Assembly (NCBI GenBank): GCA_900155495.1
Contig: FTLJ01000250.1
Coordinates: 52,331 to 116,330 of the forward strand
DNA: 64,000 bases
Direction: 5' to 3'
From: Porogramme epimiltina
Lineage: Eukaryota; Basidiomycota; Agaricomycetes; Polyporales; Polyporaceae
A program made the position numbers and the translations under genes. Shown piece by piece: positions 1-10,526 of this stretch. Position 1 is the stretch's first letter, and each line of letters begins with the position of its first letter. The notes beneath the pieces were generated by a model, which was not told where the DNA came from, made no database searches, and worked only from the letters and a program-made list of their open reading frames with translations.

Positions 1-1032
1 CCATTCGGCCATAGCTTGTGCATCATTCGCATTCTTCTTGTACTCCAGGACAGATGGGTCGGGCCACTCGAGGGGGTTCTGGTCTAACTTCAACAAAGTT
101 AATTGCTTAAACTTGACCAGATAATGGGGAAGCTTGTGGAGCTTGTTCTTTGCCAGCGAGAATACCTAGTGACATCTCCAAGTCAGACGTGTCCGTAACC
201 ATAGCTGGTACCAATATAGCATGAAGTCTGCTAGAAGCGGAGACAACTTTGGACCCAGACTGATGCTATGCCCAACATGGGAAAGCGTACGTATCGAAGA
301 GGCTCGGGAGGCAGTGCCAACATGTTCAATAGCATACTGCCGAGGAAACGGCGTAACAAGACGCGGGTCATATTATGATAATGTGCCGGCGTCGCGACTA
401 GGTAGCACGAAGACACACGCATTCCCCTCAAAGAATGAATTGAAAAGGGGAGGGTGTAAACAGCGGACGTACTCGCAAGTTTACTAGGGAGCCAGGTTGG
501 GATGGCAAGCGCTTGAGTTTATTCCGACTGATGTCCAAAATCTCGAGGGACGGCATGACAGTGAGCTGTGTGGGGTAGCTTAGCACTGTTAGAGACATCA
601 ACACATAGCTGACGTACGACGTCGGGGAACACCGAGAAGTTATTATTCTTTAGGACCAGATATCGTAGACGTGACAACAGAGAGAACGCCATAGGGAGCG
701 TTGTAAGCCGATTGTGTGCGAGTGCAATTCTGTGGGGTATGCATAAATTCTGAACACCCCCGCGGACACCTAAGGACATACCGTACTACAGCGCTATCCG
801 ATTCATTCGCCTCATCCTGGCCAGCAAAGGCAAGCTCCTCGGCTCCTGACTCTCCAACGTCGGTTAATCCCTTGTATGCCAAGTCAAGAGTCGCGCCACC
901 ATCAGGAGACTTTGCGAGTGCCTCGGTGATATGGTCCCGGGTCAGGGAAAGGGATGGCAGAGGAGACAAGGACGGTGTTCTCGAGGCCGTGGAGGATTTA
1001 CGTAGAGAATGTTCGCCATCAGAACCAGACAT
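1..1032 (-). CDS. Leucine-rich-repeat protein, probable RAM-pathway Sog2-like (3' end cut by window edge)
   Basis: Reading leftward from an ATG at 1032, the first exon (to about 783) gives a Ser/Pro-rich N-terminus ending in a 'TLDLAYKGLTDV' segment. A phase-2 intron leads to an exon with typical repeats: 'LAHNRLTTLP' and 'LVLKNNNFSVFPDV'. Further exons give 'LEILDISRNKLKRLP' (about 485-560) and 'LAKNKLHKLPHYLV' followed by 'LTLLKLDQNPLEWP' (about 1-165). Consecutive LxxLxLxxNxLxxLP units make an LRR protein certain. The 'NPLEWP' ending is characteristic of fungal Sog2-type LRR proteins, which act in the RAM polarity/cell-separation kinase pathway. That assignment is by family resemblance only, because the Sog2-specific C-terminal region lies outside the window. 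The gene is divergent from SPB4. Confidence 0.72.
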
Positions 1033-1380
1033 TCAGCAAGCGACCTAGGAGAAGAGTGGCGGACGAAAGAATAGACGAGGACTTGGCTGGGGCAATGGGG
1101 AGGGCGGAGGATGGGGTGGAGGCCGGGCTGTCGAGCAGGGGGCGGGTCGGCAGAGCCTGTGCAGGACGCGGTCCCTGGAGAACTCGAGGGGCGCTTGGCC
1201 GAGTGCCCGACCCGACAGGAAAGATCGTTTCAACCGTCACCGTCACGCGCCCCTGTCCCCGTGACACGTGACACTCGCGTCCTTCTCCCGCGCCTGCGGC
1301 CCGGCCGCCTTCTCCAAGTCTTCTTCGCCCTCAGGGACCCACCGCCTTTGAATTCGGCCTCTTCGTCCTCTTCCACGCCC
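1033..1380. other. Divergent intergenic region between the LRR gene and SPB4
   Basis: This 348-bp GC-rich stretch separates two divergent starts and presumably holds both promoters. I see no clear TATA box. The overlapping frames on both strands have no family features. Confidence 0.5.
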
Positions 1381-3745
1381 ATGGCCGCGTCCACTGCCTT
1401 TGCTGGAAAATGGGACACGCTCCCAACACCCCTTACGCCATGGATGTACGTTATCTTTCTTCTTGCCTTCGAGCCGACTTAACTTCTACCAGTCTAGACG
1501 TTATTCAATCCATGGGACATACCCGCATGACCCCCGTTCAAGCATCTTCCATCCCGCTCTTCATGCGCCATAAGGATGTGGTAGTTGAGGCTGTCACAGG
1601 CTCCGGAAAGACCCTGGCATTTGTCATTCCTATCCTGGAGAAGCTCATCCGGAGGGACCGAAAACTGGCTAAAAACGAGGTCGGTGCGCTTGTTATCAGC
1701 CCGACGAGGTGCGCTTCCACCCGATACCTCTATATGTTATGGCACGATGCTAACATAGGTATAAAAGAGAGCTAGCGACCCAAATCCATTCCATTTTCTC
1801 CCTATTCCTGTCATCTCAGCCATCCTCCCGCCGCTCTCCATCCCCCGATGAGCCTTCTGGCTCCAACGTCCAACTCGACTCAGAGCTCGACTTCCCGCCT
1901 CCCCTCCTCATTGTCTCCTCGGACTCTTCTCCTGCTGAAGATGTCCAGCGTTTTCTCTCAACGGGTGCAGACATCGTAATTGGGACGCCCGGGAGAGTGG
2001 AAGAATTCCTCTTAGGAAAAGGGAAGAATGTTGTTAGCGTGAAGGAGCTCGAGATATTGGTTCTAGATGAGGCGGACAGGTACGTATCACTGCATGCATC
2101 CATTTCATCTCTGACGGCATTTCAGGCTGCTAGACCTCGGCTTCCAGGCTGCATTGACTCGCATATTGGCGCATCTTCCGAAACAAAGACGAACTGGCCT
2201 CTTCAGTGCGACTATGACGGATGCGGATGCTCTGTCAGAGCTGGTTCGCGTGGGTCTGCGTAATCCGGCGCGCGTGGTTGTCAAGGTCCAGTCGAAGAAG
2301 ATTAAAGGCAAGTCTCTTGAAACGGAAGTCATAGAGGAACGTAGGATCCCTGCAAAGCAAGTGCCAATCGCTTTGAGTCTTCACAGCACCTTCAGTTAAC
2401 CTCCCTTTTCTAGTCTCCAGAACTACTATGTGTCGTGCAAAGCGTCGGAGAAAATGCTACAGCTGACTCGGATCATAAAACACGAGGTAAAAGGCCAGCA
2501 ATCGTCGCGGTTCATCATATACTTCGCCACGTGCGCATGTGTGGACTACTTCTATCGGGTATGTCCCAATTCACAGCATCCTATGTCCGCTTGAATCTCA
2601 ATTCAATGACAGGTTCTTGCGCCTCTTCTGCCCCCTCATGCCAATCTCTTTTCCCTTCACGGACACCTCCCACCTAGTGCTCGCACGAAAACCCTGGCTA
2701 ACTTTACCAACTCCGTCGCTCTTCCTTCGTCGCCATCCATTCTTCTTGCGACCGACGTCGCAGCACGCGGTCTTGATCTTCCAGACGTTGACGTGGTCAT
2801 GCAGTTCGATCCTCCAACAGATACGAAGTCCTTTTCACATCGATGTGGGCGTACAGCACGAGCCGGGCGCAGTGGGCGCGCCTGGGTACTCCTTGTTGGC
2901 CGTGAGACGGACTACGTTGAGTTCATGGCGGTTCGCAAAATCCCTCTCAAAGAGCAGCCTTGCCTTGGGGGTGATGGTTCCCCCGTGTCAGGAGAGGATG
3001 AAGACGACGATCCCGAAATTACGTCGATCATGTCAACGATCAGACAGAAGGTGTTGGCTGACCGAGCTTTGCACGACAAGGTATTGCTAGAGGCCCTTCA
3101 TTAACAGGATGCCGTTGACTATTGATTACAGGCGGCCAAGGCATTTGTGTCATTTGTCCGTGCATACTCAAAACACGAGGCGTCCTACATCTTCCGGGTA
3201 AAGGACCTAGACTTTGTGGGCCTGGCTCGGAGTTTTGGCCTGCTCCGACTGCCCCGTATGCCGGAGCTTCAAGACGTCCCGAAGGACGGCTGGGTCGATG
3301 CCGACGTCGATGTGAGAGCATTCATTGTGATAGACCTTTCTGAGAACTAATGAAGCTCCAGTGGGATTCCTATGCATACACCGACAAGTCACAAGAAGCC
3401 AAACGCCTTGCGGCAGCCACCAAGCCCGTCCCGAGTGCCGAAGAGATCGAACGACGTAAAGATGCACGCGCCGAGAAGGAGAAGTTGAACGCAGCCTGGA
3501 GCGACAAAACGCGTAAAAAGGAGGAGCGGGAAAAGCGGCGCGATAAGAAGGATCGCAAAAAGAAATGGCAAAAATCGCAGGCTTCGAGCGTCGAAACCGC
3601 CGGCACGAAGCGCGGGGCAGACGACGAGGGAGATGGCAGTGGCGACGATTGGGAGGATCTCGCACGGGAGGAGCGCATGGCGAAGAGGGTGAAGAAGGGT
3701 CATTTGAGCCAACGCGACTTCGATGCCGAGTTCGCAGATCTCTAG
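1381..3745 (+). CDS. SPB4: ATP-dependent DEAD-box RNA helicase Spb4 (DDX55 type)
   Basis: Spliced from at least seven exons; clear introns include 1446-1492, 1709-1767 and 2080-2125. The protein carries the Q-motif region '[12 protein letters not shown]', motif I 'TGSGKT', 'SPTRELATQI' across a splice, 'TPGR', motif II 'LVLDEAD', motif III 'SAT', then '[12 protein letters not shown]' and '[11 protein letters not shown]'. The downstream block with '[20 protein letters not shown]' and the highly charged lysine-rich tail to the stop at 3743-3745 are typical of Spb4/DDX55. The family unwinds pre-60S rRNA intermediates during large-subunit assembly in the nucleolus. The start at 1381 gives '[11 protein letters not shown]', a normal N-terminus just before the Q motif. 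All helicase motifs are intact. RCL1 further right in the window also acts in ribosome assembly but is not linked to it here. Confidence 0.93.
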
Positions 3746-3978
3746 CCATCGAATTCTCCCGGCCCTCATGACATCCGTGCTTAGTGCCTCGTCGCCCGTG
3801 CAGCATTATGCAGTGTGAAATTCGATGTCATGTATGCACATCGTTCCAAACGCCCTATATACTCCGTTACGGGCGCTAAACTGGGAGTGATCACCCCTTT
3901 GTCGTCCGTCGCACTTTTTCGCCCTGTCGCCCCTCCTTCCTTGAAACTAGCAACTCCTCACTATACCTCCACGTCACG

Positions 3979-6281
3979 ATGTCCGGATATAAGAGACGAA
4001 GGTGTTACGTATGTGATTACTCTTTACGTCTTGCTGTCATTCCCCCGCGCCCGATATGCGCCCACACAAGACGTTTTGCTGAGAATCCGAACCACATACC
4101 CACGGTTAACGTTTGCACGTTTTCAGTTCTTCGGGGTAGACGGTCAACAAATCGGACATGGGTGTCCTAAGGGGAATTCTTGTGGTTTTGCACACCCCGA
4201 CGACATACAATGGGCTTTCGCCTCTCAAGGGAGATACAACGAGACCCCCTATTTCAATGCCGCCCTCCCGGGAGGGGGAAGCACGGGCAGTGGCAGGCCA
4301 TCAGAGCTTCCGCCCCCGCCACCCACAAAGACCTTGGTGGATTTGCCGCCCAAGGAACGCGTTGCGAACGCGTCGGTGGCTCCAACGTCTCCAGCCGACC
4401 GCGACCCTGCACCCTCTCCCCGACATCGCGACGACGACGACATGACCTCCCGCGCACTCCCGCCCCGCTATCCCCGCCCGCGCTCACCTGCCGCCACATC
4501 CTCCATCACCTCCTCCCCCGAAGTGCGTTCGCGCAAGCCGTCCCTGGCAGAGAGGCTGTCAATCGACAAAGACCAGGCGCCGCGATATCGCGACGATGAC
4601 CGGCGCCGCGAGCCCGATAGCGACCGAAGACGATACGAGACCGACTGGGAGAGGGAGAGGGACAGAGAGCGGGAGCGGGAAAGAGAGAAGGACAGGGAGA
4701 GGTATATGGAAAGATCGAGGGACGAACGCTCGGCTCCTCGCCGCAGCAGCAGGTCGTCGTCGCGCTCGCGGCGGCGGGGATCGCATGGTGCAAGTTCCCC
4801 GCCCCCGGTCCGGAGAGAGCTGTCCGAGGGGGAGAAGCAGGATATCTGGCTGGATCGGATCAAGTGAGTGGCATACGCCGTGCATATGTTGCCTCTGCGC
4901 CCATTGTGGCGTGATGCTTCATGGGCTGACTGGCCTTGTTTAGAGTCCTCTCCCAGTCTGTCCAAGCACGGCTTGACTTCTTCTCTCTACGAGGGGACGC
5001 AAAAAAGTATGAGAGGCTAGTCCAATCAGAAAATTACCGCGGTCTCCCCGAAGAAGATCGCTCAGCTCTCAAGGATCTCGTGGCCTCGTCCAAGGATTCG
5101 GCGAAGGCACGAGAGGTTGAACTTGAACGTGTTGTGCAGAAGCTCGTCCCCAAAGACTTCTTCCCGTTCGCGCAACCCCCCAAACAGAATGACGCCGCAT
5201 ATCACGCTATGAACAACAAGCTCGCCGATTTGCGCGACGAGGTCAAGACGCTCTACGAGACTGTTGACAAGCTCCAAGCAGCTGCGGTAGCATTGAAACC
5301 TGCACTCGAATCCTCTCTCTCAGCCGCTGCCATGAAGCCGGAAGACGGAGAAGTCGCCGAGTCGAGCACGCGTCCTCGGAAACGTCGGCGACTTTCCGTA
5401 GACGACGGATCTGCAGGGCTCTCGAGAGCACCCCCGACGGCGGAAGAGTTCGGGGAGTTGCAGGACAAGCTCAACTCCCTCGAGGACCGGATTTCCGAAC
5501 TCGACAATGACCTTGTGCAATACGACAGCAGATTTGAGCAGGAGGTGGAGGAGCAATTCGAGTACCAATTGGGCGACATAGGTCTTGACAAGGGCAAGGG
5601 AAGGGCGACGAACTTGGAGCTCACGGAGAAGGTCTTGCAGTTGGCGCATGACGCTACACATGCGGCGGAGAAGGCCAACGAGATCACCAGCGCGCTCGAG
5701 AAGCTCGAGCTGTCCGGGAAGAATCAGGATGAGGAGAACGAGCGGCTGCGGACACAGAACGAGGAGCTAAGGAAAGCCATCGCTGAGGTGTGTTTAAATG
5801 ATCATTTTGGCGTCAATGGAATTGCGCGCTGACTTGGCCCTTCCAGTCCCAGGCGCACCAGACTCAGCTGACGGACAGACTAGAACGGCAGGCAAACGAG
5901 ATCGCGGCGCTCAAGCTGGCGGTGAAAACGTGCATGTCGCAAGCCCAGTCCGACTTGCCACAGCCCAGTGCCTCCCTCGACTCTGCGACAGTCTTCGATA
6001 CGATCAGGCCATATCTACGCAGAGCCGTATTCGAGGATGCAGCGCCTCTATTGAGGGACGCTAAGGCGGAAATCGAACAGTCGTTGGACACACAGGCGCA
6101 CGCAGTCAATGAAATCTTGTCGAAAGGGCTTGGGGATACTGCCCAGACTCTGGAGTTGCTATTGACCTGGATGAAGGCGTCTGCTGAAGGCACGCCCAGT
6201 ACCTTAGGGAACCCTCAAGGCGTGTCTGCCCTTGTCAGCAGAACTTCTTACCCAACCACTCGGGGGCACGCTCAACCATAG
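3979..6281 (+). CDS. CCCH zinc-finger, RE/RS-rich, coiled-coil protein (copy A)
   Basis: Exons 3979-4008, 4127-4863, 4944-5787 and 5847-6281 join into an open frame of 681 codons. The N-terminus has one CCCH finger: Cys9, Cys23, Cys29 and His33 (C-x13-C-x5-C-x3-H, 'CPKGNSCGFAHP'). The first intron falls one codon after Cys9. A Pro/Ser-rich linker follows, then a block of Arg-Glu/Arg-Asp dipeptides and an RS-rich stretch (about 4600-4790) like those of splicing or mRNA-metabolism proteins. After that come a conserved helix ('DIWLDRIKVLSQSV') and long coiled-coil segments to the C-terminus. A basic nuclear-localisation-like run, 'RPRKRRR', sits mid-protein. RNA binding and nuclear location are inferences; I cannot name the family. 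It is a diverged paralogue of the gene at 21722-24354. Confidence 0.82.
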
Positions 6282-6510
6282 TCCCCCCTGTCATTTCTCA
6301 TGTTTTTCGGTATCTTGCTATATAGCACGATTAAATTACTGTACTTTTGTACTCCCCTGTACTTATAACATGTCATAATCGTCGGTAGACGAGCCGGGTA
6401 TTTCTCCGTGGATTTTGGTGATGCAGAGGCTGCTCTTGAACACCTCACTTACCGAGCTCCAACAAATGTGCAAATATCTTGATGATGCCTTGTGAGCGCC
6501 ACCTGCGTAT

Positions 6511-6603
6511 GGTCCCTTAGCTCAACTGGTTAGAGCTTTGTACTTATAGGGATATCTCTGCCTTGAAATGCAAGGGTTCCGAGTTCGATCCTCGGGGGGA
6601 CCA
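6511..6603 (+). tRNA. tRNA-Ile (anticodon UAU) with a 19-nt intron
   Basis: The cloverleaf can be drawn completely. The acceptor stem is 6511-6517 with 6596-6602, discriminator A is 6603, and the D stem is GCTC/GAGC (6520-6523, 6533-6536). The anticodon stem TTGTA (6538-6542) pairs with TGCAA (6569-6573), and the T arm is CCGAG-TTCGATC-CTCGG. The anticodon is TAT at 6545-6547, followed by A6548. A 19-nt intron at 6549-6567 lies at the canonical position after base 37; removing it leaves the seven-base loop CTTATAA. The intron contains an ATA able to pair with the anticodon, as expected for tRNA introns. It lies between copy A and the ABC gene. Confidence 0.93.
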
Positions 6604-6692
6604 CTTATATTTTTTGAAGTTTCGTGTATTCATGTACGCTCTTCCCATTGTCCCAGTATACCCTATTGAATGTTGTATCTCTAAAGGAATGG

Positions 6693-7685
6693 CTACACTT
6701 GGGCATGAGGGTCGACACTATCTTCGTGTACCCCTCCCGCGGTGATGCGAATGAAGCGCGTCCCAACTCGTTGCCCCTGTTCTGGCGAGTGCGTTATCCA
6801 AACGATGGCTTTCAGATCTGAGTCTTGCGATTTAACCTCCGCCACCAAGGTCTTCTCTATGGCAGCGGAAGACTCGGAGTCCAGGGCAGATGTGGGCTCT
6901 ATGGTCAACCACAATGCACTGCGTCAGCGGGCTGTTTTGTTGGTGTAGCACAAGCACCCAACACGTACCGTCGAGAAGCAGGACCTCGGCCGAGCGTATC
7001 CCGGCCGCGATCGCGAGCACAATGCGCTGCGCCTCGCCGCCGCTCAGGTTGACCCACGTACGGTCCCAGAGCTCGCGCTGGATGCCCCAGTCGTCGGCGG
7101 TCGTGAACGCAGGGTGCTCGCCGTCTACCACGTCCTTCGCGCCCGCACCGGGTGCCGCGGGGCGGCGCGAGGCGTGCACGCCGAAGGCGGAGACGGCGGC
7201 GAGGAAGTCGCGCGGCGTGCCGGGCAGGAGGGAGGCGCGTTGCGGGACGTACATGACCCGCGTGCGGAAGTGCGGGATGCCTGGTGCAAGGCGTTAGGGA
7301 GGAAGGGAGGGAGAAGCACGGGACGTACCGTAGGATTGGGGAGTTCTGGAGGGGATAGCGATCAGCGATGGTTCTATTCTTGTGAGTGGAGGAGTAACAG
7401 TGGAGGAGTCACACTTACTTGCCGCGGTACAGGACGTCGCCCTCGTATATGTTAAGGTGCGCGATGGACTTTAGTAGAGTAGACTTTCTAAATGCATATA
7501 AGAAGTGTATTCGTATCAGCAACGGTTCTTGAGGTATGCGGGTGACATTACCCCGAACCGCTCTTGCCTTGCAGAACGAGGACATCGCCTTCGTTGACGG
7601 TTATGTCGACGTTTGCGAATATAGGCTGGCCCTTCTGTTTATTACAGGCAAGGCTTCTCAGCTCGAGGAGTGGCGGGTTGGCCAT
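6693..7685 (-). CDS. Soluble ABC-type ATPase (YbbL/STAR1-like nucleotide-binding subunit)
   Basis: Several small exons encode one nucleotide-binding domain. Walker A is 'GKSGSGKST', with an intron splitting it between Gly and Lys; next come 'MYVPQRASLLPGTPRDF' (Q-loop region) and the signature 'LSGGEAQR'. Walker B 'VLLLD' is continued across an intron by 'EPTSALD', and a switch His lies in 'ITHSPEQ'. There are no membrane helices, so this is a single-domain ATPase. The phosphate-loop order and short length resemble bacterial YbbL and plant STAR1, which pair with a separate membrane subunit; no such permease lies nearby. The chosen start (7685, 'MANPPLLELRSL') fits the usual N-terminus; an upstream in-frame ATG at 7748 is possible. 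The substrate is unknown. Confidence 0.8.
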
Positions 7686-8175
7686 AAGTGATCCTTTAAA
7701 AGAATGACGGGGATAGACCCAGAAGTTCCTTTTCGTGGTCGAAGGCAAAGGAAGAGACGAAGAAACGCGTAGACACGCGCGTGGTCACTTTCAGAACCAT
7801 TCGGAAGATGACGTAGGCACTCAAGTCTGGCCACGGACGGTGAATGGGCGTCTGAGCGCTTTACTGAAAACACAAGGAAGCCACCGTTGCCCACGAAAAC
7901 CAATGCCTGCTAGTTCATGAAATTCGACGGATATAGACCCAATGTCTATCGTAGCGCCTAAGTCATAACCACAAGCAAACAACGCCGGAGTCCACCATAA
8001 ATGCGCCCCGGCACATAATGAGCCTTCGAAACCCATCGACGCGTACGACTACCGTGGCCAATGCGAGATGCGATTGCAGTATTATCAGGTCATGAGGAGG
8101 GGGTGGGGATGCAGCAATGCACCTAATATTCTAGAGCTACTAATGTACTTGAAGGGGGGCGGGGGAAGTCGGGTC
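7686..8175. other. Intergenic, upstream of the ABC gene and downstream of TOM40
   Basis: About 490 bp between two leftward genes, presumably the ABC gene promoter and the TOM40 3' flank. I see no conserved frame, RNA or repeat. Confidence 0.5.
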
Positions 8176-9501
8176 TCATGGCTGGGGCATGGGCATACCC
8201 ATGTGTCCGGGTGGCGGGACGAGCCCCATCTCCTCCGGGGTGAGGCTCGCGCTCTCGATCATCACACCCACACCAACCTTCGCCGAGTTCTGTGCGCAGC
8301 ATGCATGAGTCAGTCACGTCATGAGGATCGCCGGGAAGGGCACGAATGCTGCGCTGCGCACCTTGAAGTGGTCAATCTCCCCAGAGACGAGGAAGGAGAA
8401 CGTAGGCGCGAAACGTTGCTCGAGGTAGGCGGACACCTTGCCCGTCGAGTCGAGCTGCGCGCGGAAGGACGCCATACGGAGCTCGTAGCGCGCGCCGAGC
8501 GACGCAAGCGCGTCTCTCCGGCCCTGGCCGGCGAGCACCTGCAGCTCGGCAGCAACGTCTACCTTCTCGCTCAGCTTCTGCCAGTACGTCGCCTGGAACA
8601 TGCCCGCGCCCTGCAGCTGGGCAGTCGCGATCCAGTTCCTGTCCGTGCTCGTGTACTTGGCGAGGTAGGCAGTCGCCAAGTCAGCGACCTCCGGGTTAGG
8701 TCGCTGGAGGATGCCCTCGACACCGAGCGCCAGGTTTTTGGTGATTGACTGGATGTACGAGCCCATGTAAATGCCGGTCCCATCCGCCGGGGACGGGTTA
8801 ACCGCCTTGGCATTGAGGGAATAGTCCGACCCCGTGTAGTCGTGCTCCAGTTGCACAAAGCTCTGGCCCGGGGTTGATGACAACTACAAAAGGGGGGTCA
8901 TTATGGGACCGTGACGTGGCCCCCGATGTGGCAAGAGCGCGCGTGAAACTGAGACGAACCTGAGCCTGAACCTTGGACACGTTCTCCGTGTTCCAGCCCT
9001 GGTTGAACCTCGCTGACAAGTTGCCATCATTGTCGACGTTACCGTGCATGAACAGCTGTGACAGAGAAGAGAGAAGATGAGTGCGCAAGCTTCTCAATGG
9101 GCTATAGAAGGAACTGTACCTTGTCGTTCGCGAACATGGCACCGAAATGATACGCTGGTGGCGCGGTCTGCGAGCCCAGGTTGAAGGAATGTGTGACGTT
9201 GAACGCGGGGTTCATCGACAAGCTCTTGGACAGATCAGCTCTTGCACCATCGAAGGCATAGTTGGTCAAGAGCGTGTCTGGAGACCGCTATTGAGTCGCA
9301 ATCCACGTGTAAGGTGCCGGCCAGCTCACTTTTGCACTCCTTGCCAATGTTCTCAGTCGCGCCGGGGTTAGGAAGATCAAGGGATTTCCTCCATGACTGA
9401 AACCGGTTATAAAGACTGAAAGGCCATGGAGACGAGGGAGTGGAAGAGGGACCGGGGGCGGGGGGCGGGGAGTCGACGGTGACGGGGATGGAGGAAGACA
9501 T
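8176..9501 (-). CDS. TOM40: Mitochondrial import receptor Tom40 (beta-barrel channel)
   Basis: The N-terminus from the ATG at 9501 is Pro/Ser-rich ('SPPPAPGPSSTPSSPWPF'), followed by the conserved helix 'LYNRFQSWRKSLDLPNPG'. Strand segments of the Porin_3 family follow: 'NVTHSFNLGS', 'LSARFNQGW', 'DYSLNAKAVNPS', 'GTGIYMGSYIQSITKNLALG'. The last strand reads 'KVGVGVMIES', a good match to the C-terminal beta-signal (polar-x-Gly-x-x-hydrophobic-x-hydrophobic) used for SAM-dependent outer-membrane insertion. The tail is Met/Pro-rich and stops at 8176-8178. Tom40 is the protein-conducting pore of the TOM complex for nearly all imported precursors, such as those of MSF1 and MGE1 in this window. The gene is divergent from HSP70 with about 1 kb between. 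Confidence 0.93.
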
Positions 9502-10345
9502 GACGACTACAGACGATGACCGACCGACGCGACCCATACCCTCCAAAAATTCCGGCGACCGGCTCCGGGAACGCTCCCCATTTGGAAATCTCTCCGGGAG
9601 GCACCGACCCCACTGGCTGGGAAGCGCTCGTATCTGTCGAAGGCCACTTCTGCACCTCTAGAAATCGTATCGACGCCTGCTGGGAATAGCTATAGAGTAG
9701 TTCCGAATTACTCATGTTGTATCCGCAGATCCCGCTTTCTTCATCCATGCCCCACCCAACAACCCCGGTAACATACACGAATGCGGTGGACGCACCAGGA
9801 GGTAGGCATGCCGCATAAGCACGCTTTATATAATCGTAGATGCCACTTCCATGTGCAGTAATTGTAGCTATGTGCACAGCACGTTGGAAAGGATACGAGG
9901 AAAGAAATAAGAATGGGGACGTCCCAAGCCCAGTCTTGTGTGACCGCTGGTCCTCGGTGAGTGGTTGGCACAGCATGGCCGCATGCATGCATCAGCAGTA
10001 CACCTCTTAACTTAGAAGCTTCGGAGGGATGACGTAGGCGAACGTCGATGCAGCTGCGATCTCCCAAGCGGGCCGCGGCCGCTACCTGAACGCCTGCAGG
10101 CAAGATTGCATTCAAAGAGATGTCCGGTGAGGAAGATGATCGGGAGAATGCTCGAACATGTGCAGAAGGGCGACAGATATGGCTGCGCAGACCAGGGTAT
10201 TCTGGAGACAGCAAGGACGATCTACGGAACACGGGGACCATGCCTGCAGGTCCTCGCATGCTGTCGTATTTTCCGGTGAAGATGGAGGCGGTGGACGAGG
10301 CTAAGCGCCGGGGTATGAGGGCGGGCACGTGACGGATATGAGCAT
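9502..10345. other. Divergent region between TOM40 and HSP70
   Basis: About 840 bp between the TOM40 start and the first heat-shock element. A minus-strand TATATAAAG-like motif lies near 9825, some 320 bp upstream of TOM40. Two overlapping minus-strand frames (9407-9988 and 9741-10328) have no recognisable domain, so I did not call a gene. Confidence 0.45.
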
Positions 10346-10406
10346 AGAATGCTCTGGAAAGGGCAAGAAAGAAGTTGGAACGTCCCCGAACTTTGTCGAA
10401 CGTCGT
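10346..10406 (+). promoter_or_regulatory. Heat-shock element array of the HSP70 promoter
   Basis: Two clusters of nGAAn units alternate at 5-bp steps as HSF trimers require. Cluster 1: GAA at 10347-10349, an inverted CTC at 10352-10354, GAA at 10357-10359. Cluster 2: GAA 10378-10380, TCC 10383-10385, GAA 10388-10390, TTG 10393-10395, GAA 10398-10400, TCG 10403-10405. Every GAA is exact; the inverted units each deviate from TTC by one or two bases. The phasing is read directly; HSF binding is inferred. Confidence 0.75.
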
Positions 10407-10420
10407 CCGAAGAGAGGGTG

Positions 10421-10428
10421 TATATAAG
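10421..10428 (+). promoter_or_regulatory. TATA box of HSP70
   Basis: TATATAAG lies 15 bp after the HSE array and about 100 bp before the ATG at 10527. A pyrimidine-rich leader follows, as in strong fungal promoters. Confidence 0.75.
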
Positions 10429-10526
10429 ACATGGACCCCTCTCTCGGCCCCCTCAACGATTCCTTTTACGACCGTCTGTACTCTCCTCCTCCTCTTTCTT
10501 AATTACTCCATCTACGCCTATCCAAA

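Noticed and set aside
4640..4800. Purine-rich repeat inside CCCH copy A considered as a microsatellite
   Set aside because: It is in frame and encodes the RE/RS-rich block, so it is explained as coding low complexity.
8068..8748. 226-codon plus-strand frame
   Set aside because: It is antisense to the TOM40 exons and has the composition of a shadow frame.
9407..10328. Two overlapping minus-strand frames between TOM40 and HSP70, the right one with an Arg/Ser-rich presequence-like start
   Set aside because: There is no conserved domain and no convincing exon chain. The region overlaps the expected promoters of two strongly expressed genes.
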